From assembly GCA_013115145.1 (NCBI GenBank), contig JAAPAO010000285.1, positions 1 through 43,028 of the forward strand: 43,028 nt of DNA, read 5' to 3'. Origin of the DNA: Perkinsus chesapeaki. Lineage: Eukaryota > Perkinsozoa > Perkinsida > Perkinsidae. Below, piece by piece: positions 11,643 through 21,032 of this stretch. The notes under the pieces were generated by a model, which saw nothing but the letters and a program-made list of their open reading frames with translations, was not told where the DNA came from and did not search any database. Each line of letters begins with the position of its first letter. Within the stretch, counting starts at the first letter, position 1. Both the position numbers and the translations under genes were made by a program.

Positions 11643-13416
11643 TTAGCCCGAGTGCTCGTCAACCGAGCCCGAGACCTGTCCTGGCGGCGTACCAACAGGA
11701 CCATGCGTGAGCTCGCCGGGCCTTTCAGACTCAAGCATCTCCATCGACGGCTCGCTTGTGAACGGATTCTCAAGACTGACAACCCGCTTGCCGAAATGAT
11801 ACCTGAATATCGGTGAAAACCAATAGGGCGTAGGACCAGGCGTTCAACAGGCTACCAAAAGGGGTTGTGGTTGTCGTCTCTGAACATGACCCATGGGCCG
11901 CCTTCAGCGGTGCTTCTTGAACGATCAATCAACACCTGAGCTTCCTCGGGTGGGACCAGAAAGCCTCCACGGAAAACTTGACCTAATAGCGCTAGTGCCG
12001 CCAGTCGAGCATCCTGTCGAAAGCTCACCAGTGTTGTCGATGCTAAGATGGACGTGCTGTCTGCGGCGCCCTTTGCCATGTAATTTAATAAAACATTGAG
12101 TGCAGAATAGATCCACGCAGTCCTCGCAAAGGACAGTTGCGTTGAGGTGCTCGCACTCCTGAGGAAGACGACATCTCTCCCATCCAAGGAAGATACTTCT
12201 TACCTGACAAACAAGTCCTGAAATAACCCTCTTCAAATGGTTGTGCAATTCGGGCCGAGATGCATGAGTTGTCACGTAGCAGTTGTCGCAGAAGAAGCTA
12301 CCACACTGGACACACTGACATGTAGCGATAACCTCATCGCAGGCGCCACCTAGCATAAAGTTCGCATACTCATTCATGGACGAATTGACTTACAGACTAG
12401 TTGCTCCACATCAGCTGTCACATGACCTCGTCGGTTCCCGGTGGCATGGGTGGCGTTGAAGCAGTCCTAAGTATAGCAGCCTTTCCACTTCAGTGGAGAG
12501 TTTCGGCTCTACTTGGCAGTAATAATCCTGACAGACTTCACACTTGAGAACTGCGCTTTTATCCTCGCACTCTTCACACATCACAACCGCCTCGGGCTTC
12601 TTAATTATATCATCCTTCACCTGATGCCAGCCGTACTCACTAACTCTATCTTTCCCTTCACACTTGATTCTTTCTAAAGCGTCTTAAAAAGCCAATATGG
12701 GCCTCCATGTCGGAAAGGAACGTTGTTAGGTCGTACTGCTTAGCAACATATGCCTCCAAGGTCTGCTTCAGGCATCGCACCTGTCAAGGTGATGATGGGC
12801 CATCATGCCTCCAGATGCACCGACCAAGAAGAACTCTTTAGTGGGGTCAACTCCGAGTAGCTGAGGGATTTGTTCACAAATCTGCGGTGTCGATACGGGT
12901 AGCTCGAGCGCTATTCGCTCATGCAGGGCCTTCAGTATGAATCTGGCCTCAACTTGCTCGTCCTGCGCGGCTTGCAGCCTCACGTGTATTTCTCGCGACC
13001 ATCGTCGGTGTCCTTCATTATCTGCTCCAATAGGAACTAAAATTGACCCTATTAATAAAACTGGCAGACTTGGCGGCGGTCATTTTTGTCACTTTAGAGT
13101 ATGTCTTCTGTTTGTGATAGAGTTGGGAATAATGCTCTATTACAGGGTGGACCTTTTGGACCTTCTTTGTTATCAGGTTGTAATACATTGTGGACCCATC
13201 TTGACCGGTGAACTCCTTCCACTCTTTGTGATCAATCTGGGGGTACACCTCAGCAGGATTCGAGAAAAAGTCGGTATGACCGACCTTCGCCTTGCATGCC
13301 TCTTTAGCTATCCACAGACACTGCGGTTCGGCTACTGGATCCATACCTAGTAGCTTCGCTACAGTCACCAGCCTTGACGCTGGTGGATTGTCCACTGATG
13401 ATTGCATCACAACCAT
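11643..13416 (-). CDS. WW-domain and tandem B-box zinc-finger protein (CEP164-type WW)
   Basis: 470 residues in nine exons (transcript order): 13062-13416, 12825-13021, 12664-12780, 12513-12620, 12394-12466, 12204-12349, 12029-12158, 11856-11982, 11643-11802. The N-terminus has LLGMDPVAEPQCLWIAKEA followed by YYNLITKKVQKVHPVIEHY, the LGIDP...EP..IA.EA + WW pattern seen in CEP164-like centriolar proteins. A second LLGVDPTKEF lies at about 165-175. Three Cys/His clusters follow, with CEECEDKSAVLKCEVCQDYYC, CQCVQCGSFFCDNC and CEDCVDLFCTQC, each of B-box type. Near the C-terminus WVMFRDDNHNPFWYHFGKR is a further WW-like segment, split by an intron. The role is probably scaffolding, perhaps at centriole or basal body; that is inference from the WW type. 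Confidence 0.75.
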
Positions 13417-13717
13417 TTGCCCCAGAAATGCCTCGCAAGAGCAGCACTAGAATGTTACCAACTAAACACATCAACCTGTGGGGTACAACATCGGCACAGT
13501 AGGCATGCATTGAAGAACATTGAAGATAGATAGTCAGACATATCTCAGGCGAACAGGCAACTACAACGACCTTGACCGCCTGTGCGAGAAAGCCGAACTA
13601 ACCAACATGGGGACAGAGTTGGATTGTGTCAGGCTTCGCGGGGCGATCAAATGCCTTTACCGCGTAACCTTCATTCGTTCAGCTAACCAACATCAAACGG
13701 TCAAAGGGTCGATGCAT
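13417..13717 (-). other. 3' UTR of the GPx-Grx gene and leader of the WW/B-box gene
   Basis: Starts right after the TAG of the upstream gene (reading leftwards). It contains the SECIS-like hairpin at 13618-13691. Nearer 13430 a CTTGCGAG precedes the next ATG and could be a cis or trans splice acceptor. Spliced-leader trans-splicing is known in perkinsids and dinoflagellates, but no spliced-leader sequence is visible here. Confidence 0.5.
13618..13691 (-). promoter_or_regulatory. Candidate SECIS element (form 2-like)
   Basis: On the minus strand, 27 nt after the TAG of the GPx-Grx gene, ATGA (13674-13671) is followed by an 11-nt helix arm, AGGTTACGCGG. The opposing arm CCGCGAAGCCT is followed by TGAC (13631-13628). 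Ten of eleven positions pair (one G-U), with one A-A mismatch. The apical part has an AAA run just after the 5' arm and a GGC/GCC ministem, as in form 2 SECIS. A basal GTTGG/CCAAC pair closes the structure. The ATGA/TGA quartet plus apical adenines at about 12 nt are the defining eukaryotic SECIS features. Confidence 0.82.
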
Positions 13718-15009
13718 CTACCCACTGTTGCTGATGGGCGACCGGGACGCCTCCTCATCATCATTTTCGGGCACCGCTGACTTCAAGCCAGACCCTAGTA
13801 TCGCATCCAGTTCTCCTGCTGTCCTCATCTCTTTCAGTCTTTCAATATTCTCAATGAAATTTCCTCTTAGGAAGATCTGCGGGAAGCTGTTCTGTCCGGT
13901 AAAGGTTGTCAAGGCATTCTCAATTTCAGAGACGCTGGCGAATGTATCGACGTTGATAACCTCCAAGGAGTCGGTTATCTAATGAACCCTCGACCACTTT
14001 ACCATAATAAGCGCTTACCATGTTAAGTTCAGCCACGGCAAGCTTGCATTGGGCAGAGCAAGACCAAGCGAAACATACAATCGCTGCAGTACCGTTGATC
14101 TTCCGATTTACGTATTGCATCGCCTGAATTCCGTACCGACACTTCCGTGATCGTATCTATGCCGCCGCCGCCCTACCTCAGCTTCATTGCTTATCTTATC
14201 CTCTTCGCAACCAGCGTCCGACTTCTGAACGATCTCGGTGATCTTTAGCGTCCCATCCAGGCAGGCTTCGACGTCGGCTGCCATGTCAGGTGACTTGAGG
14301 CTCCAAAAGCGGACCACCTTGCCACTAAGAAAGGCAAAGGCATCCTGAGGTCACCCACGCATTTCGCAGCACTCTTGATTAATCAGAAACTTCCCGAAGT
14401 TGAATGGAATCGGTTTCAGCTTCCCCGTCTTGTGGTTGTACAGGCCACAGTGGAACTTGAGATATCTAATAACCGTTTCAGATATGGTCGCCATGCAACT
14501 CATGATAGATACGTGCTACTCAAAAACTGGATGAGCATCTTCTCCATTAACATTGACTGGGCTTGCCAGTAGAAATACCTCCCCCTTAACCCCTTTGTAG
14601 GGCGCCATAACCCTCGTCACGAATTGGTCTATTTTAGTTTGAACTTTCAAGCCTTGTGTCATGAACTGCCTGAAGGAGGAGCGTCTTTGTCCATCTCTTT
14701 CTAGTCATTCCTACCGGCTCGGAAATCCGATTATTTTGAATTTTTTGTCCCCAAATTTGCTGCCGATTTCCCCAAAGACTTTGTAATCGGCAGCGGTCAA
14801 GCCTCATTTCGAGGCGACGTTGGCCACCAGCACCACATGGCCTGAAACGGTGCACTAAACCAACAATAATAAATACGAGCTTCACCTTCGAGCGTCTTGA
14901 AGTCGAGGGTGTCCCCGTCTATAAGCTCACAGGAGAGCTCATAGAAGCTCTTGGCTGTGATGCGAGGCTTGGTGGCACCAAAGCCTAACGCACTGGCAGC
15001 AGTTCCCAT
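13718..15009 (-). CDS. Selenocysteine glutathione peroxidase fused to a glutaredoxin-like domain
   Basis: 329 residues with UGA read as Sec. Exons (transcript order): 14886-15009, 14715-14841, 14520-14669, 14373-14465, 14177-14324, 14019-14123, 13718-13960. GPx part (about 20-190): SFYELSCELIDGDTLDF, then VLVANVASK-U-GLTAADY, FKIIGFPSRQF, VNVNGEDAHPVFEYLK, PFNFGKFLINQDGKVV. Sec and Gln of the catalytic set are present; the usual Trp before Asn-Phe is Phe. Glutaredoxin part (about 215-310): VCFAWSCSAQC, then SFPQIFLRGNFIE with the cis-Pro, and LKEMRTAGELDAIL. Introns remove all other stops and phases agree throughout. The start MGTAAS suggests N-myristoylation. The role would be peroxide or lipid-peroxide reduction, with the appended domain possibly recycling the selenenyl intermediate (inference). 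Confidence 0.88.
14804..14806 (-). other. In-frame UGA, predicted selenocysteine codon
   Basis: TGA falls exactly where GPx enzymes carry their peroxidatic Cys/Sec, between VASK and GLT. The frame stays open and GPx-like on both sides within the same exon (14715-14841), and a SECIS-like hairpin follows the real stop. Recoding to Sec is therefore far more likely than termination. Confidence 0.88.
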
Positions 15010-15517
15010 TGGACAGTTGCTCTGGTTCGGGCGTGAAAAAGCAAAATCACTTAATTTGAGATGACCACAAAAGTGGGAGAGCTTTCGAGAGTGAGTGACT
15101 CCAGCTAAAATATACTGTTCTACAATCAGATGTCAGACTAGAGCTTACGAGACAAAAAAGCGAGACGACTGCTGCGATTTTATGGCGCGCGAGAAATATG
15201 TTGGCACACTTCCCATTCTGGAAATGACAGTGATCACGAGATGGCAAGATTTGATTTGACTTGGTCGCCGTCTAGAGTTTGCCACTACTACCTTACGTTA
15301 GTACAGCACTACTATTAGTGCTGTCAGACTGACTATTAGGCCACTATTGACTAATAGCGCTCTCTGGCGTTCAAGCGTCGGAGAGTGCTCCTAAGGTTGA
15401 TTGATTCAATCTCTTGATTTTAGGCGTATTCGTATCGGGACCTGCGACCAGTGACTGGTCACCAGTCGGAAGTAGCAAGATCGATACTATCCTTTAGCGA
15501 TTACATCCATTTTTATA
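15010..15517. promoter_or_regulatory. Divergent promoter region with short inverted repeats
   Basis: This 508-bp gap separates two genes transcribed away from each other (GPx-Grx to the left, a secreted protein to the right). Perfect 7-bp arms ACAGCAC/GTGCTGT flank an 8-nt loop at 15303-15324. CTATTAG/CTAATAG arms follow at about 15332-15357, and a near-palindrome ACCAGT-G-ACTGGT sits near 15447-15459. Function is unknown. Confidence 0.4.
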
Positions 15518-16306
15518 ATGTCAATCACTATGACTAAACTACCATTATTCATCATCTGTTTCGTCTCGTGTACTGCTATTAAGAAGTCCACCACCACCAT
15601 CAACAACAACAACAACAACACTCAGACGACTGTTAATGTGCTCCAAGAGCAGGAAGTAGGCCCCGCTCGGTGTAGTGGTATTAAGACGATTATCATTTAG
15701 GCGAGCTCAGCAAAGCTGTCAAAGGCTCCGGTAGAGGAAGATTACATCTTCAGTGAGTACGGTGATGGGAAATTTGTGAAACTACCCAAGTCGCCATTTT
15801 GGAGGAACGTTCGAATCTACAAAGAAGAGCATCCATTCTTCACCCCAATTGGTGACGAGATCCACGTTGATAGGCTGGAGAAGATGAAGCCTTCGAATAA
15901 CCAGGTGCGCGATTTATTAGGGCGCCAACTTCAGCTTATGGATCGCAATAACTATGTTGATGTCGGATATTATTATATGACCGAAAATGGCGACTTTGCT
16001 GTTTACTCTGGTCGCGGTGACGACCTGGAGATATTCCAAGACGGTTGGACTCTCTACAAAGGGGGCTTTTACCAGTACCGCGGCAAAGGGGATTATTACC
16101 TATCACCATCGGGTGCCATGTTTAAGATATCCAACAAGAAGAAAAGATCCGGTCCTTACGAGAATCCAGTTACTGGAGCGACCTACCTGTTCAATGAAGA
16201 GCTGTGGGTCTACTATCCTGAGAGCTCGAAACCCGACGAAAAGATTAGACGCCCTAGGGGGAACAATGTCGGCAGACGGATGCCATGGATGAGAAACCGC
16301 TTCTAG
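15518..16306 (+). CDS. Small secreted protein of unknown family
   Basis: Two exons, 15518-15655 and 15701-16306, encode 247 residues. The N-terminus has a signal peptide (MTKLPLFIICFVSCTAI from the second Met at 15530), then a low-complexity Thr/Asn run, then a 200-residue Tyr/Gly/Lys-rich domain. In it, motifs such as GDFAVYSGRGDD, GGFYQYRGKGDYYLS and GATYLFNEELWVYY recur about every 20-25 residues, which suggests a repeated beta-hairpin or WG-repeat-like fold. The C-terminus is basic. I do not recognise a family; a lineage-specific extracellular or host-interface protein is possible. Both Met codons are in frame. Confidence 0.7.
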
Positions 16307-16690
16307 ATGTTGTGCACATGACGGGAATCATTCCTGTTGGACATGATGCTCACGGCAGTGTATCAGACTTTTTGCAATCTGCACCAGTTGTCTTGGGGCA
16401 TACTCGTGCCTTGATATGATGACAGACTGGGTGGGGGATGAGTTAAAGTTAGCCAATGTTCGGGAGGAGCTAGAGTAGTCCAAATCTTTACATTTAGCCA
16501 GTCTTCCCTGCACGCATTCCTCACAGTAAGTACTTCAGTCACGAACCGACTCACTATACCGCGATCTTCTTTGCACATGGGAGATGCCCGTAGTTAGACT
16601 TAGAAACATAACATTAGTCGTAGACACAGTTGCACACGATTGTGAGGGATTTCGGACTCTTGGAAGTGCTTAAGTATATCCAGCCAACCA
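16307..16690. other. Intergenic stretch with exon-like fragments
   Basis: This 384-bp gap separates the secreted-protein gene from the coiled-coil gene. A short open piece from 16417 (MMTDWVGDELKLANVREELE, followed by a GTAGTC site) resembles coiled-coil coding sequence and may be an upstream exon. I could not join it in frame. Confidence 0.3.
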
Positions 16691-19361
16691 ATGACTGGAC
16701 CTCGGAATGAAGAAGAGACGCCTGCCTCGCCAACGTCATCGGAACTACTAATGCAAGGCATCCTAGACGAGGATTTACCATTTCACTATTCGGACGATGA
16801 GGAAGAGGAACCTCGGAAGTGATGGGGCACTCTGAAAACATAATAGAGCTTGCTACTGTTAGGAGCTCAGGAAGGCAAGGGGGCATGGTTGATGTCGAAA
16901 GCAAGAAGAGCATCTTTGAGGGTGAAACATTGCTCGCGATCAGAACGAGAGATAGCAGTCTAGTTGGTGGCTTCAGATTGTACAGAGGACCATTCGTTAG
17001 GGGATTTCATTACGATTCCGTCACCGCCGGTATCAAGTCCGGCATCAACGCCCAGCGGTCGGAGAGCTCCCAGGAGAAGGCGATGTACATATTAGATATC
17101 ACTGTGATCCGCTAGGCAGCCGCGTCGTCGGCAGGTAGCGTCGAATCACCTGCCTCGTCATCATACTGCGCCTTTCCAAGTGGTGGTGAAGATTCTTGTC
17201 GGCCTCGGTCTCCGGCGGGCGTCCAACTTGATAATGAGAATACCGACAATTCCTTCTGTTAGTAGAATAGTGTGTGAACAAAGGGACATATCTGCCTCTC
17301 AGCCCCAGACACGAGAGTAGCGGTAGAACTGCACAAGCAGTTAGCGTTGGCCCGAAGCCGCTGTCATGAGCTGGAGCAGGCTGATAAGGTTGACTGAGAA
17401 CAATACGCGAGGACTAAGATCCCACTGAGTGAAACAATGTAGATTCATAACTCTGACATCACCGCGTTACGAGCATCGAATATGGCATTAAGAGCAGAAG
17501 TAAACAGCGCAAAACGACAAGTGAAGCTGTCGAATGTGAGCTTTCATGTCGAAGTGTTGGAGTTGTTCATATTGTAGGAGGAAGCCCAATCTCTGCGCCA
17601 CCGCTTGGATGCCACATCTAGAGCGCTGTCTGATCTAGTAAGTAGATGGAAAGCTTCAACCTTTCCTGACAAGGAGAACTAAGTAGAAGTATTGTGACAT
17701 ACGCGCTCATCAGTTGTTTGCCGTTTATGGTACAAGTCCAATATATATGCAGCACGTGGACTTGGGTCCGTATTACTAGTAGATTTACTATAGTAGTGGT
17801 CCAACTTTGCGCAATGCGATCTTGTCATTGAAACACATTACTAGCGTACCTTAAATGGTAAAGTCGCGTACGACAGTGATTTGGATAGAAATCGAGCAAC
17901 GCAGCATTGGAGGCTCAAACTGGAATCCTTCTACAAAGCCGGAAAGAGCAGCAACCTCTTCACGAACCGGCAGAGAACCGGAAGGCTTCCATAGTGGAGG
18001 GGAATAAATCAACAACCGTTACTCCGAGGTGATGGTGCCTCGTTAGCTTGTGGGAACTTCGTATGGGCCGTAGGCAACGAGGCATTCAGACCGATGAACA
18101 CCCACAAGTTGAGATGGTCAGCTCTGAAGTGCTCGGGGAGCTTAAGCGGAAGTTGATGACATACGAAGAACGAGATGCTAAATATTCGAGGTACGGCGAC
18201 GTATCGGGTAGTTAAACGAACTCTTGAAGGTTCTTGCCTGGCATCGAGTTCATCCAGAGGCATGCCGAGGCCATGGGGAGCAGCACAGAAGACGCACATG
18301 GCGGGGAGCTCTGGTTGAGGGTTATTGCTTATCTGGATGAAAGGATAGAAGGGCTCGAGGAAGACAACAGAACTATGCGGGAGAGAGAAGACCGAGTCAG
18401 ACACCTTCAGGCAAGGCAACGCACTGAGTGAGTAATCAGCGCTTTCCCAGAGAGCAGCTGCCAGTGAGGTTGATGGAGAAACGGTGCAGACTATCAAAGA
18501 GTTGCAGCAACAACTCCGAATCAAAAACGATCTTATAGAAAGTCTTGTACGGCGGAGGCTTTCAACTCCTGGTTGTGAAATCATAAGTTAGGTGAAGCGA
18601 CAAGCTAACACATTGTCAGCCGAGAGCGCTGTCAGTCGTGAAGAGCACAGGTCATTCTGGTCTCTCGCTGCCCCGATGACGAGCAGTCCCAACGGACCAG
18701 CAGCTTCCGGTGAGATCATTTTGCGAATGACTACTGTTACTCGCCTCAACAACCGGTATTTGGTTAATATAACGATTAACGATCCTTCATGATAAGGCCG
18801 TAGATTAATTTAGATTCAACTACATCTCGCTTGGTCGAGCTTTCCTCAATACTGGCATATGAGAGAGACCGAAGACGACAGCTAGAGGCCTTGCTCCAAG
18901 AGCAGGTGTGGCTCTACGTGTGGTTGGAGGCCTGATGTCTTGGATGCTCAGACAGCAGCGACGGGCACAGCGATTGCAGAACGTGACAGATTCAAGAGGG
19001 GCGAAGATTCACTGTTGGTTGACTTCAGATCATTAGCGAGCCAGGTGGATTATTGATATCTTCGTGGAAGTGTACGAGTTTTGACACATCAGGTTTCACT
19101 TCTCCTCCGTGAGCTCCACACCATCACCACATCACAGGGGCATAAAAACAGAGATAGCGAACCAAGGCGAACACGAAGCGAAGCGACCAGCATGAGGTGC
19201 TTGTGAAATGCTTGAACGTTCCGTCTGTCAAACTGTTCAGGGCATTGCAATCCCTCCAAAAGCAGCTGGTCCGCTTAACTCAACGAGCTGATAACCGGAC
19301 GACATCCAGCACTTCGATACTGGGTCAGACGCGACAATTCACTAATAGCGTGATGAGGTGA
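16691..19361 (+). CDS. Multi-exon coiled-coil protein, function unknown
   Basis: Fifteen exons give about 569 residues: 16691-16818, 16863-17029, 17135-17257, 17303-17388, 17443-17535, 17578-17637, 17913-18028, 18074-18190, 18230-18427, 18465-18586, 18620-18709, 18814-18905, 18952-19044, 19093-19196, 19241-19361. Exons 4-15 read as heptad-rich alpha-helix (ELHKQLALARSRCHELEQ; LERIEGLEEDN-type segments; KELQQQLRIKNDLIESLV). Junction phases agree through the chain. The least sure joins are exon 2 to 3 (105-nt intron) and exon 6 to 7 (275-nt gap that may hide an exon). A centrosome, basal-body or cytoskeletal role is plausible but unproven. The 3' end may extend: an alternative donor at 19350 would add LEWYRVILLVSLES from 19391. 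Confidence 0.6.
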
Positions 19362-19919
19362 GAGAAGGCAGGTTCGGCATCCCTCTACAGTTAGAGTGGT
19401 ACAGAGTCATCCTCTTAGTGTCCCTGGAGTCCGGCGGAGATCAACCACAAGATATAACTGTGCGGTTTCCCACGGAGTAGGCCGCGTCCTTCCGTTCGTG
19501 ATTGGTTCAATCGTTTGCCTCTGCCAGTCCGGAAGCCCCGACAAGAGGAGTGGTGACACAGATATAGATCTTAGCATGACTCAAAAGCACGCGATAAAGG
19601 TATTTGCATTATGTCTGTAGTTGCAGCTGCGCCCATGTGATCGCTTCTCCCCTACGGCCCATTCAACACAGAAGCTTGACTTCATTTCGCCAGACTACCA
19701 AGTCGCCCTCCCCAACTCGTCCGCATCACTCGACGGCAGGGGGGTTTGCCCAGAGACAGTCTTGGTCGTCTGCAAGCGAGTTCTTCCGTGGATTATAGCT
19801 CATGCATAATGCCCACTGTGATTGTATCTTCATCGAACCGCTTGCGTTATCGAGTTTAACGGTGCTGATGAGCCGCTGGAAACTCTACGCAAAACTCACG
19901 TAACAACAGAAATAATACA
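19362..19919. other. Convergent intergenic region with open-frame fragments
   Basis: This 558-bp gap lies between the coiled-coil gene (+) and the methyltransferase (-). Open stretches at 19391-19477 and 19621-19809 on the plus strand could be extra exons, but I found no consistent splice chain. Nothing else recognised. Confidence 0.35.
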
Positions 19920-21032
19920 TTACGGTATTATCACATCTTCATGGGCCGCACTCTCAATTCGAGTGAATATTCCAAACAGTCTTATACCTCGGTAAACAGC
20001 GCCAAGAGGGTGCTCTGTGACGGTGACACCTGTCAGAGTGGGATTGAACTCAACTTCCCACTTAACGATGTCCTGCTCAAACTCTAGCACTAGACGGTTG
20101 TTGTGCCATTGAACGACGGTGGCCAGGCCTAGGTTGTCAGAGAATATTTGAGCATATGAAGCATTCCTTGGGAGAGGATTCGTGACACGTTTGAAGTTGA
20201 GCGTATCGTATGGATTATACCGGTACGTGTCGAAGAGCTGAAAAGTGCTAGCATGCACTCCAGTAAGAACCCTGTCCACTACTAAGCCGATGGTAGTCCC
20301 AAGGTGGGGAGGAGGACCGATAACCATGCAAATAAGGCCTTCTCGGCCAACCGTGAAGAAGTCTGTTATATTTGCGAAGAAGATTTCCCCGTTGCCAACA
20401 GGCCAGCTACAATTCAACGTGCCGGCGTCCTCGAAGTAGCGCAGAGCATGTCGGACTTCCAATTGGCCTTTTTGGAATATACCATAGTCGTCCATGATGA
20501 GCCAACGGACATCGGGGAGAGCGAGGGCATTGAGAATGTCAGAGTGAACGTGGTCGTAGGTATGAGATGCGTCTATGAGAACAACTTCCACCGGGTTAGC
20601 TGGCATCAGGGTGGAGGCCCAGGAAGTACTGTAGGCATCGAATGAATGCCATTCGATATTGCTAGTGTTACCAGCGAACATCTTCACATTGTCCATGGCC
20701 GTGAAGACATTGCCGAGGTAATACTCCAGCACGATCACGTGTTTGAATATCTTAGACAGTACAGCGGTAGTGTAACCGTGATAAATGCCAACTTCAAGGA
20801 CTGTCCATTCTCGGGCTCCCGGAAGGGGGGCGAAGAAGGCCGCAATGTCACGCTTGAATTCTGGCGAAATGGTTATGCAGGATCGTTCGAATGCAGACTG
20901 TCTTTTCAAAACTTCGTCAACGTCGTCTAGTAAGGCATTGACCTCTTCCGTGGAGCGGGTGTTATCGGGAGGATGTGATGTGAAGCCCCCTTGCGCGAAC
21001 ACACAAGCTGATAGTGCTAAGCCAAGTAGCAT
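19920..21032 (-). CDS. Secreted class I SAM-dependent methyltransferase-like protein
   Basis: Single-exon 370-residue frame with a clear signal peptide (MLLGLALSACVFAQGG). The core is a Methyltransf_24-like Rossmann domain. WTVLEVGIYHGYTTAVLSK (about 79-97) is the SAM-binding loop with E-V-G-x-x-x-G. VIVLEYY carries the acidic end of strand 2, and VEVVLIDASHTYDHVHSDI and RWLIMDDYG match the 'LIDG.H.Y..V..D' and 'DD' blocks of this family. A 130-residue beta-rich C-terminal part has no family I recognise. A methyltransferase entering the secretory pathway is unusual, as SAM is mainly cytosolic. The substrate is unknown. Confidence 0.75.
   Translation of the reverse strand: MLLGLALSACVFAQGGFTSHPPDNTRSTEEVNALLDDVDEVLKRQSAFERSCITISPEFKRDIAAFFAPLPGAREWTVLEVGIYHGYTTAVLSKIFKHVIVLEYYLGNVFTAMDNVKMFAGNTSNIEWHSFDAYSTSWASTLMPANPVEVVLIDASHTYDHVHSDILNALALPDVRWLIMDDYGIFQKGQLEVRHALRYFEDAGTLNCSWPVGNGEIFFANITDFFTVGREGLICMVIGPPPHLGTTIGLVVDRVLTGVHASTFQLFDTYRYNPYDTLNFKRVTNPLPRNASYAQIFSDNLGLATVVQWHNNRLVLEFEQDIVKWEVEFNPTLTGVTVTEHPLGAVYRGIRLFGIFTRIESAAHEDVIIP

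Noticed and set aside
13037-13061. A 25-nt intron in the WW/B-box gene
   Set aside because: The acceptor at 13022 gives a 40-nt intron in the same phase, in line with the other introns.
14804-14806. TGA read as a premature stop making the GPx gene a pseudogene
   Set aside because: The stop is exactly at the Sec/Cys site, the frame on both sides is intact and GPx-like across six further exons, and a SECIS-like element is present.
16417-16476. Possible extra exon of the coiled-coil gene
   Set aside because: It looks coding, but I could not connect it in phase to the exon at 16691 without an implausible intron, so it was not added to the model.
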